From: JBIOWF01 sp044868295
GTDB taxonomy: Bacteria > Actinomycetota > Actinomycetes > Streptosporangiales > Streptosporangiaceae
DNA length: 64,000 bases
Direction: 5' to 3'
Assembly (NCBI GenBank): GCA_044868295.1
Contig: JBIOWF010000229.1
Span: forward strand, 1-64,000
In this document: positions 28,864 through 38,397 of the stretch, one piece after another
Layout: every line of letters begins with the position of its first letter
Position numbering within the stretch: position 1 is the stretch's first letter
Position numbers and translations under genes: made by a program
The notes under the pieces: generated by a model
What the model saw: only the letters and a program-made list of their open reading frames with translations
Databases searched by the model: none
Told to the model about the DNA's origin: nothing

Positions 28864-29769
28864 TCACGCTTCCAGGTCGGCGCAGGCGGCGCGCAGGGCC
28901 TCGACGGCCGCACGGATGGCGGGCCGGCGGGCGGCGTCGGTCCGCCACAGCGCGTAGATGCGCCGGATGGGCCTCGGCCGGATCGGAACCATCCGGACGC
29001 CCTCGGGCACGGCTCCCCGGCCGAGCCGGGGGATCACCGCGTAGCCGTGCCCGGCCGCGACCAGGGCGAGCTGGGTCGGATACTCGTCCGCCGTGCACAC
29101 GACCTGCGGTTCCTTCCCGGACGAGCGGATCAGGAACATCAGGAAGTCGTTGCAGACGGTGCCGCACGAGGAGGAGATCCAGCTGTCGTCGGGAAGCTCG
29201 GCGATCTCGATCTCGGATCTGTCCGCAAGCGGATGGTCGGCGGGGAGGGCGATGTCCGCGATGTCGTCCAGGAGCATGGCCCGGGACAGCCCCTCCGGGA
29301 CCGCCATCGGCCGGTTGAGCCAGTCCTGCGACACCGCGAGGTCGATCTCCCCCCGGGTCACCTCGCGGACCTGCCGCTCGGGCTCACGCTCGTAGACGCG
29401 CAGGCCGAGATCCGGATGACGCTCCTTCAGCAGCGACAGCGCGCGCGGTATGACGCCCCTGACCACCGTCGGGAAGGCCGCGATGGAGAGCTTGCCGACG
29501 ACGGCGCCGCGCAGCGCCTCGAAGTCCGCCTCGGCCGTCTCCACGAGGGCCAGGATCCGCTCGGCATGCTCGGCGAGCAGCCCGGCGGCGTCGGTGAGCT
29601 TCACCCCGCGCCCGTTGCGCTCGACCAGCACGGCTCCGGTCTCGCGTTCGAGCTTCGCGAGCTGCTGGGAGATGGCCGAGGGCGTCACCATCAGCGCGTC
29701 GGCCGCGGCGCCGACCGACCCGTAGACGGCCACCGCCCGCAAGGCCTTCAACCTGTTCAGATCCAACAC
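28864..29769 (-). CDS. LysR-family transcriptional regulator
   Basis: The 301-residue protein has an N-terminal winged HTH (LKALRAVAVYGSVGAAADALMVTPSAISQQLAKLERETG, in segments) and a two-lobed effector domain. It lies between the phosphatase gene and hemL on the same strand, interrupting the usual hemL-phosphatase order. It is divergent from a 42-codon small ORF, with an 18-bp dyad in the shared spacer that could be its operator. The ligand and target are unknown. Confidence 0.9.
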   Translation of the reverse strand: MLDLNRLKALRAVAVYGSVGAAADALMVTPSAISQQLAKLERETGAVLVERNGRGVKLTDAAGLLAEHAERILALVETAEADFEALRGAVVGKLSIAAFPTVVRGVIPRALSLLKERHPDLGLRVYEREPERQVREVTRGEIDLAVSQDWLNRPMAVPEGLSRAMLLDDIADIALPADHPLADRSEIEIAELPDDSWISSSCGTVCNDFLMFLIRSSGKEPQVVCTADEYPTQLALVAAGHGYAVIPRLGRGAVPEGVRMVPIRPRPIRRIYALWRTDAARRPAIRAAVEALRAACADLEA

Positions 29770-29779
29770 GTAAGTCAGT

Positions 29780-29797
29780 CTAAACCGTGCGGCTTAG
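29780..29797. promoter_or_regulatory. Dyad between LysR gene and small ORF
   Basis: CTAAACC-GTGC-GGCTTAG is an inverted repeat with one mismatch per half, ten bases upstream of the LysR start and in the divergent promoter region. Spacing and placement suit a LysR autoregulatory site. No experiment is implied. Confidence 0.45.
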
Positions 29798-29842
29798 AAA
29801 ATCTCGCTTGTGCTCAATTATTTAGCGATGCAGGCTAGAGGC

Positions 29843-29971
29843 ATGAGAATTCTGAACAACCTCTTCACAAAGCAGTCCCGCCCGAGCGAGATCTCCTACC
29901 TGGAGACCCTGGCCGCACAGGCTCGCAAGAGCCGTAGCCGTGGCGCCAAGCGGGCCCACCAAGCCCACTGA
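29843..29971 (+). CDS. Small basic protein divergent from LysR gene (42 codons)
   Basis: This short ORF begins MRILNNLFTKQSRPSEI and contains the segment YLETLAAQARKSRSRG, then a basic tail. An AGAGG lies very close to the ATG. It shares the pattern Y-L-x-x-L-A-x-Q-A-R with the next small ORF at 30156, which suggests that both are real and related. No family is recognised. The upstream DNA is AT-rich compared with its surroundings and includes a dyad next to the LysR start. Confidence 0.5.
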   Translation: MRILNNLFTKQSRPSEISYLETLAAQARKSRSRGAKRAHQAH

Positions 29972-30155
29972 CACTTGACCGGACCAGGAAAGATCACGCC
30001 CATGAACCGCCACCGCCACCACCGAGTGGGGCCGGGCGGTGCCGCCGCGCGCGAGGCCACCCCGCGCGGGCGGCGATGGGCACGGTCGACCGGGAGAGCA
30101 CTGGTAAATTCTAAAAACAACAGAAGTTTATATAGAAACCACCGCAAGGAACGGC

Positions 30156-30380
30156 ATGCTTCTCCCCTCACTTGACGTCGCGCATCTCACCGACGCCCAC
30201 GGCCTCGTCCTGGCCGGTCTCCTCTCCCTCAGGTCGCGATCTCGGAAGACCCCCGCGCCCGCGCCTACGAGCGGATACCTGCGCAACCTCGCCATCCAGG
30301 CCCGAGCCCGCCGCGCGACCCCCACGTTCCAACTCCCGCCCGAGATCTTCACCAGCGAGGCGCAACACCAAGGGCAGTGA
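30156..30380 (+). CDS. Small basic protein with YLxxLAxQAR motif (74 codons)
   Basis: The ORF starts MLLPSLDVAHLTDAHG and carries YLRNLAIQARARRATP, matching the neighbouring 42-codon ORF. An AAGGA lies six bases before the ATG, and TTATAT within an unusually AT-rich stretch at about 30127-30133 is a good -10 candidate. These signals make it more likely to be a real gene than a chance frame. Function is unknown. It is convergent with hemL. Confidence 0.5.
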   Translation: MLLPSLDVAHLTDAHGLVLAGLLSLRSRSRKTPAPAPTSGYLRNLAIQARARRATPTFQLPPEIFTSEAQHQGQ

Positions 30381-30417
30381 GCGGTACGGCAAGCCGGAGA
30401 GATCGACCTTCCGCAGA

Positions 30418-31716
30418 TCAGGTCGCCGGTACGGCCTGCGCCGCGGCCTTCGCGGCGATGGGGAGGGCCTCGGCCACACGGGTGAGCGCCTCGTCGTCGT
30501 GGGCGGCCGAGAGGAACCACGCCTCATAGGCCGACGGGGGCAGGTACACGCCCTGATCGAGCATGCTGTGGAAGAACGCGCGGTACGCGTCGGTGTTCTG
30601 GGTCTTGGCCGAGTCGAAGTCGGTCACCGGCCGATCGGTGAAGAAGATCGAGAACAGGTTTCCGGCCCGCTGGAGACGGTGCGGCACACCCGCCGCCGCC
30701 AGGGCGTCGGACGCGGCCCGGCCGATCACCAGCGCGGCGGCGTCCACACGGTCGTAGACGTCGTCGTCGCACGCCTGGAGCGTGGCCAGCCCGGCGGCAC
30801 AGGCGAGCGGGTTACCGGACAGCGTGCCGGCCTGGTAGACCGGGCCCTCCGGGGCCAGGAAGGCCATCACGTCGGCCCGGCCGCCGAACGCCGCCGCGGG
30901 CAGACCACCCCCCATGACCTTGCCGAACGTCATCAGGTCCGCCTCGACGGGGTCGAGACCGTACCACCCGGCCGCGGAGACGCGGAAGCCGGTGAGCACC
31001 TCGTCGAGGATCAGCAGCGCGCCGTGCTCCGTGCAGAGCTCACGCAGCCGCCGGTTGAAGCCCGCCGACGGCGGGACCACTCCCATGTTCGCCGGGCACG
31101 CCTCAGTGATCACGCAGGCGATCTCGAACGCCTGGAACGCCTCCTCGACGGCCTCGATCGAGTTGTACGGCAGCACGATCGTGTCGGCGGCGGACGCCCC
31201 CGTCACGCCAGGAGTGTCCGGCAGGCCGAACGTGACGACGCCGGACCCGGCGGCGGCGAGCAGGGCGTCGACGTGCCCGTGGTAGCAGCCCGCGAACTTC
31301 ACCACCTTCGACCGCCCGGTGAAACCACGCGCGAGCCGTACGGCCGACATCGTGGCCTCGGTGCCGGAGCTGACCAGGCGGACCTTCTCCACCGGCTCGA
31401 CGCGGGAGACGATCTCCTCCGCGAGCAGGACCTCTCCCTCGGTCGCGGTGCCGAACGAGAATCCCCGCGAGAGCGCCTCACCGAGCGCCTCGACGACCGC
31501 CGGATGCCGATGGCCGAGGATCATCGGACCCCATGAGCAGACGAGGTCGACATAGGTGTTGCCGTCGACGTCCGTGACGTACGGGCCCTGGCCGGAAGCC
31601 ATGAACCGGGGGGTGCCGCCGACCGCGCCGAATGCGCGCACCGGCGAATTGACGCCGCCGGGCACGATCTGCCGGGCACGGTCGAACAGGTCCTCAGAGG
31701 TCTGCGTACGAGTCAC
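30418..31716 (-). CDS. hemL: Glutamate-1-semialdehyde 2,1-aminomutase
   Basis: The 432-residue class III aminotransferase makes 5-aminolevulinate in the C5 haem pathway. The PLP lysine lies in [14 protein letters not shown], at about residue 266, with [12 protein letters not shown] before it and [11 protein letters not shown] at the N-terminus. I use the GTG at 31716 ([11 protein letters not shown]); a GTG two codons upstream is equally possible. There is no ribosome-binding site, and a TAATCT just upstream suggests a leaderless message. It stands apart from hemACDB, which lies some 4 kb away. Confidence 0.95.
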   Translation of the reverse strand: MTRTQTSEDLFDRARQIVPGGVNSPVRAFGAVGGTPRFMASGQGPYVTDVDGNTYVDLVCSWGPMILGHRHPAVVEALGEALSRGFSFGTATEGEVLLAEEIVSRVEPVEKVRLVSSGTEATMSAVRLARGFTGRSKVVKFAGCYHGHVDALLAAAGSGVVTFGLPDTPGVTGASAADTIVLPYNSIEAVEEAFQAFEIACVITEACPANMGVVPPSAGFNRRLRELCTEHGALLILDEVLTGFRVSAAGWYGLDPVEADLMTFGKVMGGGLPAAAFGGRADVMAFLAPEGPVYQAGTLSGNPLACAAGLATLQACDDDVYDRVDAAALVIGRAASDALAAAGVPHRLQRAGNLFSIFFTDRPVTDFDSAKTQNTDAYRAFFHSMLDQGVYLPPSAYEAWFLSAAHDDEALTRVAEALPIAAKAAAQAVPAT

Positions 31717-31801
31717 GCACACAGATTACGGGCCTCACCGGCCGGTCTCAGCTCTGGCACCGGCACTCGGCGGTCCGGGTGAGATCGCTGCCGGAGCCGG
31801 A

Positions 31802-31906
31802 GTGGCGATCGCTCTCGCCGCCGCCGTCATCGCCTATCTGGCGTCCGGGCACCGGAACGACGATCCTGCCGATCCCGGCCCGGCGGACCTGTCACCGGGG
31901 TGTTGA
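31802..31906 (+). CDS. Possible 34-residue membrane peptide
   Basis: A GTG with GGAG five bases upstream opens a 34-codon ORF. The product has a short hydrophobic helix (AIALAAAVIAYLASG) and an acidic, proline-rich tail. It sits in the 202-base gap between the divergently placed hemL start and the end of the AceE-like gene. No homologue is recognised. It may be chance. Confidence 0.25.
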   Translation: MAIALAAAVIAYLASGHRNDDPADPGPADLSPGC

Positions 31907-31918
31907 GGTGCGGTCGGG

Positions 31919-34269
31919 TCAGCGGCCGAGGAGCCCCAAGGCGGCGTCGACGATGCCGCCGACATCGATGCCGTGCAGTTTGTACGCGTCGTCGAGGCTG
32001 GAGGACTGGCCGAACCGGGTCACGCCCAGGCAGCGGATCCGGTCACCGCGAGCCCCGGCCAGGAACGACAGCGTGTGCGGGTGTCCGTCGAGGATCGTCA
32101 CCAGCGGGGTCGGGTGTGCTGAGGGGAACAGCACTTCGATGATGTCGGTGCCGTCCTCGGCATCGACGCTGCCGCGTCGTTGGAAGGAGCGGAAGACAAG
32201 GTCCGGGCTGGTGAGGCAAACGACTCCTGCCGTGACATCGAGCTCTCGAAGTGCGGCGGCGGCGGACAGCACCTCGGGCATGATCGCCCCGACGCCCACC
32301 AGCGTGACCTGTTCGACGGCCGACTCGTGGTCGGTCAGCCGGTATCCCCCGGCGACGGACTGACGGCGTCGGCGCTCGAGCATGATCGGGTCGTCGGGCA
32401 CGGCGGCGAGCGCGGGATCGATGGGCCGCGTCGACAGGCGGAAGTAGGCCGAGGTGCCTCCGGGGATTCCCACCTGACTCATCGCGTGCAGGAAGCACCA
32501 TTCGAGGTCGTGCGCGAAAGCCGGCTCCCAGGCGACGCACCCCGGCTGTTCCAGGCCGATCGAGGGTGTCGTGATGGACTGGTGCGCTCCTCCCTCGGGC
32601 GCGAGGGTGATGCCCGACGGCGTGCCGACCAGGATGGACTGACCTCCGGCGTAGATGCCGTACGACCACGGTTCCAGCGCGCGCGACACGAACGGGTCAT
32701 ACAGCGTGGCGATGGGGATGAGGCGCTCTCCCCAGCGGCTCCATGTCGCGCCCAGCTCGGCGGCCAGCCCCACGAGGTTGACCTCCGCGATGCCGAGTTC
32801 GACATGCTGACCGCTCCTGCCCTCCGCCCAGCGCAGCACCCGCTGGCGATCGTCGGCGAACCAGTCACGCCGGTCCTGGACCGACCACACACCGGCTTTG
32901 TTGATCCAGCCGCCCAGGTTGGTGGAGGAGGCGACGTCCGGGCTGCACGTCACCACGCGACGTGCCACCTCTGGGGCGTCGCGGTGGATGTCCGCGAGCA
33001 GCCGGCCCAGGGCCGCCTGGGTCGACGTGGCCTTGCGATGGGGATGCCCCAATGACGAGGGAACCCTGATCGGGGGCGCGGCGGCGACGGTGTCGCGCCG
33101 GAGCTGGTCGCCGCGCCGGCGGCACAGCCTTCCCTCGGCGCTCTCCGGGTCGAAAGGTCGCCAGGGGTCCTCGGCCGACATGCCGCAGGCCTGGGCGAGC
33201 ATCTCCATCTGCGCACCGGTGAGCAGCGCCGAGTGATTGTTCGGATGCCCCTCGGTCGGAAGGCGGCACCCCTTGATCGTGTACGCGAAGACGACGGTGG
33301 GACGGGCCGCGTCGATGGCGCCGAACGTGTCGAGCAGCAGACCGAGATCGTGTCCACCCAGGTCACGCACAAGCGACGCCACCTGGTCCGCCCGCATGGC
33401 GGCCAGGAGGCCGCGGAGCGCGAGGTCGTCGTGCCCGGCGACGATCCGTTCGACCAGTTCGTCGCTCTCGGTGCGGAGCAGGCGCTGATACTCCTCGTTG
33501 GGCATCTCCTCCAGTCGCCGGCGAAGCGCCTGTCCCCCCGGACGCGCAAAGACCTCGGAGATCTCACGACCCCATTTGAGGGTGACGACCTCCCACCCGG
33601 CGGCCGAGAACATGCCCTGGAGTCTGCCGATCTGGATGTCCGGCACCACTCGGTCCAGTGACTGCCGGTTGAGGTCGACGACCCACAGCAGCTCGCCGAG
33701 CTTCGCGACGGCCGGGTCGGCGACCGCCTCCCAGATGGCGCCCTCATCGAGCTCCGCGTCACCCAGCAGGCTGATGAACCGGCCCGCGGGGGGACTCGAG
33801 GGGAAATGTGAGGAGACATAGCGGTGCGACATGGCCGCCCAGAGAGCCGCGGTCGCGCCGATCCCCACAGAGCCCGTGGAGAAGTCAACGGTGTCCGGGT
33901 CCTTCAGACGGCTGGGATAGCTCTGCAGTCCCCCTTGGCCCGCAGGGTGGTCAGGAACTCCGGCTTCAGGTCACCCAGCAGGTAGTTGATCGCGTGCAGC
34001 ACAGGTGAGGCGTGGGGCTTGACCGACACCCGGTCGTACGCGGTGAGCTCATGCAACCAGAGGGCCACCATGATGTCGACCATCGACGCCGAGGAGGCCT
34101 GGTGCCCGCCCACCTTCACGCCGGAGGTGTTCGGCCGCCTCCGGTTGGCCGCGTCCACGATGGCGGTGGCGAGCCACAGGACCCGCTGGGAGATCGCGCG
34201 CAGAGTGGCGGTGTCCGGCCGCGAAACGATCGAGCCGATGGCCGGGTCGAGCTGGGACAGTAAAGCCAT
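31919..34269 (-). pseudogene. AceE/transketolase-like thiamine diphosphate enzyme, one-base frameshift
   Basis: The two frames together code for a protein of about 783 residues. The N-terminal part (ATG 34269, GAGG upstream) ends at a TGA at 33904. The rest, from GGLQSYPSRLKDPDTVDFS onward, is in another frame. It includes the thiamine diphosphate motif GDAELDEGAIWEA and a TIKGCRLPTEGHPNNH segment as in homodimeric pyruvate dehydrogenase E1. One more G in the G5 run at 33930-33934 (minus strand) restores the frame. The domain order fits AceE-like 2-oxoacid dehydrogenase E1 or transketolase relatives; the substrate is unknown. A divergent Lrp gene suggests control by an amino acid. Confidence 0.8.
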
Positions 34270-34508
34270 GGTGTCCTCGAAGTCGCGAAGCCGGAGAAGA
34301 GGCGTCAAGCACGACTCTGTCTGTGGGGTCGTGGCGCTGTGGGTCCTGGATCTGGGGCGCTGGAGAGCGTCCCGCACTGGAATGGTCCGACGCCTCGGCT
34401 ACCGCGACAACACCTGCTGCGCCGGTGTTGCGCAGAACGCAGCTCTCATCGCCTGCCAAGGCCAGATGTGAGCATGATGTGTGAAGGTGTCCGCACGAAA
34501 GGCAGCCC

Positions 34509-34967
34509 ATGCCCCGCCACAACCTCGATCAGGTCGATCACCAGATCCTCGACATCCTCCGGCGCGACGCGCGGGCGCCCATCAGCGATATAGCGCGGGC
34601 GGTCAGCCTGTCCTCGGCTCCCGTGACGCGGCGGATCCAGCGACTCGAACGACTGGGGGTCATCAGGGGGTACGTCGCCCTCATCGACGATCAGTTGTCG
34701 GGCAACTTGGAGGCGTTCACCGAGATCCGGCTCAACGGGGCCACCGAGACCGGCGAACTCGCCCAGATCTTGAAGGAAATCCCCGAGGTTCAGGATTTCT
34801 TCACCATCGCGGGTGATCCCGACGCGTTGGTGCGCATACGGGTGGACGACGTCGATCACCTGCAACGGGTCGTGAACGCGATGCGCCGTACCGGCAAATT
34901 GACCGGGACCAAGACGCTTATCGTCATGTACCAGTGGAGCCGCCTGGACAGCACCCTCGAAGAGTAG
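34509..34967 (+). CDS. Lrp/AsnC-family transcriptional regulator
   Basis: The 152-residue protein has an N-terminal HTH (LDQVDHQILDILRRDARAPISDIARAV, in segments) and a C-terminal RAM/AsnC ligand domain (EVQDFFTIAGDPDALVRIRV). An AAAGG lies seven bases upstream of the ATG. It is divergent from the AceE-like gene across a 239-base spacer, which probably holds both promoters. Such regulators sense amino acids, often leucine or a branched-chain relative. Control of the AceE-like gene is inferred from position. Confidence 0.9.
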   Translation: MPRHNLDQVDHQILDILRRDARAPISDIARAVSLSSAPVTRRIQRLERLGVIRGYVALIDDQLSGNLEAFTEIRLNGATETGELAQILKEIPEVQDFFTIAGDPDALVRIRVDDVDHLQRVVNAMRRTGKLTGTKTLIVMYQWSRLDSTLEE

Positions 34968-34996
34968 GTGCCGATCGCGCCCCAGTGGCCACGGCC

Positions 34997-35641
34997 CTAC
35001 TCGCAGGCGTCGGCGAGCCAGTCGAGGACGCGGAGCGGATCCGGGAGGGGGCGGCCGTCGGGCGGCCGGATCCAGGTCACCACGGAGCCGGTGGCCAGGG
35101 CCGACGGCGGCGCCAGGACGTAGCTGTCGCGGCAGTGCCAACGCAGGCCGGGCGTGGTCTCGATGGTCTCGGGCGCGTAGTCGAGGTGGCAGGACCACCA
35201 CTCGTCCTCGTCCTCGGGCGCGCCCCGGGTGGCGACGTAAAAAAGGACCCGTTCGCCGTCGGCGGCGACCGGGCCCGTTGCGAAGCGAGCGGCGTCCATG
35301 GCGGCCAGCGCGGCCGTCCCGGCCGCCGCCGGCACGTCGAATACGTCGAACACTCTGCCTGTCGGGAGGATCACATTGGCATCGGGATTCTGCTCCCACC
35401 AGCGGGTCAGCAGCGCCGAGTCGACCGTGGCCTGCATCTTCCAGGCCGGGGAGAGCGGATGCGCGCCCGGCTCGGGACAGCCGAGCCGGTCACAGGAGCA
35501 GGCCCGGCCGCCCTCGCCCAGCGGATGGGCCCCCATACAGCTCGCCCAGCCGAGCTGGGCGTATTCGAGCACCGAGGTGACCTTCCGCGGCGCTCGATGC
35601 GCACGCCGTTTCGTGCGGCGAGCCAGCGGTACCCCCACCAT
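34997..35641 (-). CDS. Prim-pol-type protein (bifunctional DNA primase/polymerase N-terminal domain)
   Basis: The 214-residue protein resembles the N-terminal DNA primase/polymerase domain common in actinobacterial genomes. Visible features are EYAQLGWASCMGAHPL, a cysteine-rich CSCDRLGCPEPGAHP, WWEQNPDANVILPTG and FDVFDVPA. A helicase domain is absent. I chose the ATG at 35641 because GGGGGAGGAG lies five bases before it. It stands alone between the Lrp gene and hemB. The catalytic acidic pair is not obvious, so activity is uncertain. Confidence 0.8.
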   Translation of the reverse strand: MVGVPLARRTKRRAHRAPRKVTSVLEYAQLGWASCMGAHPLGEGGRACSCDRLGCPEPGAHPLSPAWKMQATVDSALLTRWWEQNPDANVILPTGRVFDVFDVPAAAGTAALAAMDAARFATGPVAADGERVLFYVATRGAPEDEDEWWSCHLDYAPETIETTPGLRWHCRDSYVLAPPSALATGSVVTWIRPPDGRPLPDPLRVLDWLADACE

Positions 35642-35730
35642 GGCGCTCCTCCCCCACAAGATGACCCTGTTGCACCTGATAATGCCCTTTGGGTAAGCCG
35701 ACGCACAGCGCGACCCCCGGATATGACCCG

Positions 35731-36717
35731 TCAGGATAGTCTTCGCGCCACCTCCGTGGCCCAGTAAGTCAAAATGAGATCCGCTCCGGCCCGGCGAATG
35801 GCGATGAGCGACTCCATGATGACGCGTTCCCGATCGATCCAGCCGTTGGCCGCCGCCGCCTCGACCATCGCGTACTCACCGCTGACCTGATAGGCCGCGA
35901 CCGGCACCTCGACCAGGTCACGCACCTGGCGCAGGATGTCCAGGTAGGCGAGAGCCGGCTTGACCATGACCGCGTCCGCGCCCTCCGCGAGGTCGAGCCG
36001 CACCTCGCGCAGCGCCTCGCCGATCGGGCCCGCCGGATCCTGCTGGTACGCGTTGCGGTCGCCGAACCGGGGCGCGCACTCGGCCGCGTCCCGGAAGGGG
36101 CCGTAGAAGGCCGAGGCGTACTTCGCCGAGTAGGCGAGGATCGGGATCTCGGCGAAGCCGTTCGCGTCGAGCGCTTCCCGGATGGCCCTGACCTGCCCGT
36201 CCATCATGCCGCTCGGCGCGATCATCTGGGATCCGGCGGCCGCCTGCGCGACCGCGGCGGAGCCGTACCGCTCCAGGGTCGCGTCGTTGTCCACCTCGCC
36301 GGTCTCGGTCAGCAGGCCGCAGTGACCGTGGTCGGTGTACTCGTCCAGGCACGTGTCCGTCATCACCACGAGCGCGTCGCCCACCTCTGCGGCGACGTCC
36401 GCGAGCGCGAGCTGCACGATCCCCTCGGGATCGTCGGCGGCCGAGCCCCGCGCGTCCTTGTGCAGCGGCACCCCGAACAGCATCACGCCGCCCACCCCGG
36501 CCTCGGCCGCCTCGTGGGCGGCCTTGCGCAGCGAGTCACGTGTGTGCTGGAAGACCCCGGGCATGGATCCGACCGGCTGCGGCTCGTCGATGCCCTCCTT
36601 GACGAACATCGGCAGGATCAGCTCGGCGGGGTGCAGCCGCGTCCCGGCCACCATCCGGCGTAACGGCGGGGTACGGCGCAGCCGCCGCGGCCGCGCCACC
36701 GGGAATTCTGCGTTCAA
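35731..36717 (-). CDS. hemB: Delta-aminolevulinic acid dehydratase (porphobilinogen synthase)
   Basis: The 328-residue enzyme joins two 5-aminolevulinates. The Schiff-base lysines are K199 in [16 protein letters not shown] and K253 in [15 protein letters not shown]. The metal loop [15 protein letters not shown] keeps cysteines 123 and 133 but has aspartate where zinc-type enzymes have the middle cysteine. The start appears to be a TTG at 36717 with GGAGA eight bases upstream; no ATG or GTG nearby has a site. The TTG overlaps the stop of a short upstream frame (TTGA). It is last in the rex-hemACDB group. Confidence 0.94.
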   Translation of the reverse strand: MNAEFPVARPRRLRRTPPLRRMVAGTRLHPAELILPMFVKEGIDEPQPVGSMPGVFQHTRDSLRKAAHEAAEAGVGGVMLFGVPLHKDARGSAADDPEGIVQLALADVAAEVGDALVVMTDTCLDEYTDHGHCGLLTETGEVDNDATLERYGSAAVAQAAAGSQMIAPSGMMDGQVRAIREALDANGFAEIPILAYSAKYASAFYGPFRDAAECAPRFGDRNAYQQDPAGPIGEALREVRLDLAEGADAVMVKPALAYLDILRQVRDLVEVPVAAYQVSGEYAMVEAAAANGWIDRERVIMESLIAIRRAGADLILTYWATEVARRLS

Positions 36718-36807
36718 TGTGGTTTCTCCGCTCGGGCCTCGGATGACCTCGTGACATGTCCAACGCGCCGGACCGCGCAGGTCATCCCGGCGGCTACCGG
36801 CGCGACA

Positions 36808-38397
36808 TCATTTGGTGCGGCGCCGCGCGCCCCGGCGAGTCTGGGACGGCCGGCGAGGAACCTCACCGGCTGAGACGGCCGCGTGCCGCTGCTTGGCACC
36901 ATACTGCGCGAGGGCCGCCGCCAGGGCGGAAGCTGACGGCTTGTCAGCCATCACGTCGACCCGGAGGCCGAACTCCTCGGCCGTCTTGGCGGTCTGCGGG
37001 CCGATGACCGCGATGACCGTGACGTTGTGCGGCTTGCCGGCGATGCCGACGAGATTGCGCACGGTCGAGGACGACGTGAAGAGCACGGCGTCGAAACCGC
37101 CGCCCTTGATCGCCTCACGGATCGGCGCGGGCGGCGGCGCCGCGCGCACCGTCCGGTACGCCGTCACGTCGTCGCACTCCCAGCCCAGCTCGGTCAGCCC
37201 GGCGACCAACGCCTCGGTGGCGATGTCCGCGCGGGGCAGCAGGACGCGGTTGATCGGGTCCAGCATCGAGTCGTACGGAGGCCACTCGGCCAGCAGGCCT
37301 TCCGACGACTGGTCGCCGGTCGGCGTCAGGTCGGGCTTCACTCCGAACTCGACGAGCGCCTTCGAGGTGGCGTCGCCGACGGCCGCCACCTTCAGCCCGG
37401 CGAACGCCCGCGCGTCCAGGCCGTACTCCTCGAACTTCTCGCGGACGGCCTTGACGGCGTTGGCGCTGGTGAAGGCGACCCACTCGTAGCGCCCGGTGAC
37501 CAGGCCCTTGATGGCCCGGTCCATCTGCTGCGGGGTGCGCGGCGGCTCCACGGAGATCGTCGGCACCTCCTCGGGCACCGCGCCGTAGGACCGCAGCTGC
37601 TCCGACAGCCCGGCCGCCTGTTCCTTCGTACGCGGCACGAGGACCCGCCAGCCGAACAGCGACTTGGTCTCGAACCACGACAGCCGGTCGCGCATGCCGA
37701 CGGCCTCACCGACGACGATGATCGCCGGCTCGGTCATGCCCGCGTGCTTGAGGTCGGGGCCGATCCGGCCGAGCGAGGACACCACGGTGTACTGCTCGGT
37801 CGTGGTGCCGTCGCTCGTCACCGCGACCGGGGTCGAGTCGGGCTTGCCGCCCGCGATCAGCGCCTTGGCGATCGGAACCGCGTCCGCGACGCCGTTGTAG
37901 ATGACCAGGGTGCCCTCGCACGTGGCGTGCCGTGCCCAATCGTTCACCTGCGCGGCGTCCACGATCCGGAACTCCGGGACGGCCACCGCCGGCGGGATCC
38001 CCGCATAGGTCAGTACGGCTGTCGCGGGCGGGACGCCTGGCACGATCTCGAAGTCGACGTCGGCCTTGGCGCAGGCCGCGACCTCGTCGGTGACCGAGGA
38101 GAAGAACGACGGATCGCCGGGGCACACCCGCACGACGATCCGGCCGGCCTTCGCCTCCTGAACCGTCTTCAGCGACACCGACCCCTCGACGGCGTCGGCC
38201 GCGATGTCCACGACCTCCACGCCCTCACGGCAGTGGCGGAGCAGCGGCGCGTGCACGTCGTGGTCGATGAGCACGACGTCGGCCTTGGCCAGCAGTTCGG
38301 CGCCACGAAGGGTGAGCAGGTTCTCATCGCCGGGGCCCGCGCCGACGAAGGCGACGAACCCGGGCCGGGGCTCTGGACTGTGATTCGCGGGGCTCAA
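36808..38397 (-). CDS. hemD: Bifunctional uroporphyrinogen-III methyltransferase/synthase
   Basis: The 529-residue protein fuses two enzymes. Residues 10-245 are a CobA-type SAM methyltransferase (VGAGPGDENLLTLRGAELL, then the VRVCPGDPSFFSS segment). This lets precorrin-2 be made for sirohaem and cobalamin. From about residue 255, GWRVLVPRTKEQAAG starts the HemD uroporphyrinogen-III synthase domain (VAFTSANAVKAV, LFTSSSTVRNLV). The start is a TTG at 38397 overlapping the hemC stop as TTGA, with GGGGAA upstream. A basic tail of about 25 residues follows the HemD domain. Confidence 0.92.
   Translation of the reverse strand: MSPANHSPEPRPGFVAFVGAGPGDENLLTLRGAELLAKADVVLIDHDVHAPLLRHCREGVEVVDIAADAVEGSVSLKTVQEAKAGRIVVRVCPGDPSFFSSVTDEVAACAKADVDFEIVPGVPPATAVLTYAGIPPAVAVPEFRIVDAAQVNDWARHATCEGTLVIYNGVADAVPIAKALIAGGKPDSTPVAVTSDGTTTEQYTVVSSLGRIGPDLKHAGMTEPAIIVVGEAVGMRDRLSWFETKSLFGWRVLVPRTKEQAAGLSEQLRSYGAVPEEVPTISVEPPRTPQQMDRAIKGLVTGRYEWVAFTSANAVKAVREKFEEYGLDARAFAGLKVAAVGDATSKALVEFGVKPDLTPTGDQSSEGLLAEWPPYDSMLDPINRVLLPRADIATEALVAGLTELGWECDDVTAYRTVRAAPPPAPIREAIKGGGFDAVLFTSSSTVRNLVGIAGKPHNVTVIAVIGPQTAKTAEEFGLRVDVMADKPSASALAAALAQYGAKQRHAAVSAGEVPRRPSQTRRGARRRTK

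Noticed and set aside
30001..30174. 57-codon plus-strand ORF between the two small LysR-side ORFs
   Set aside because: It is rich in Arg/His from GC skew, overlaps the next small ORF and its promoter, and lacks the shared YLxxLAxQAR motif.
36714..36785. Possible bridging ORF between hemD and hemB (23 codons, TTGA end)
   Set aside because: It ends in the hemB TTG, but its ATG has no site and does not overlap the hemD stop, so only half of the bridging pattern is present.
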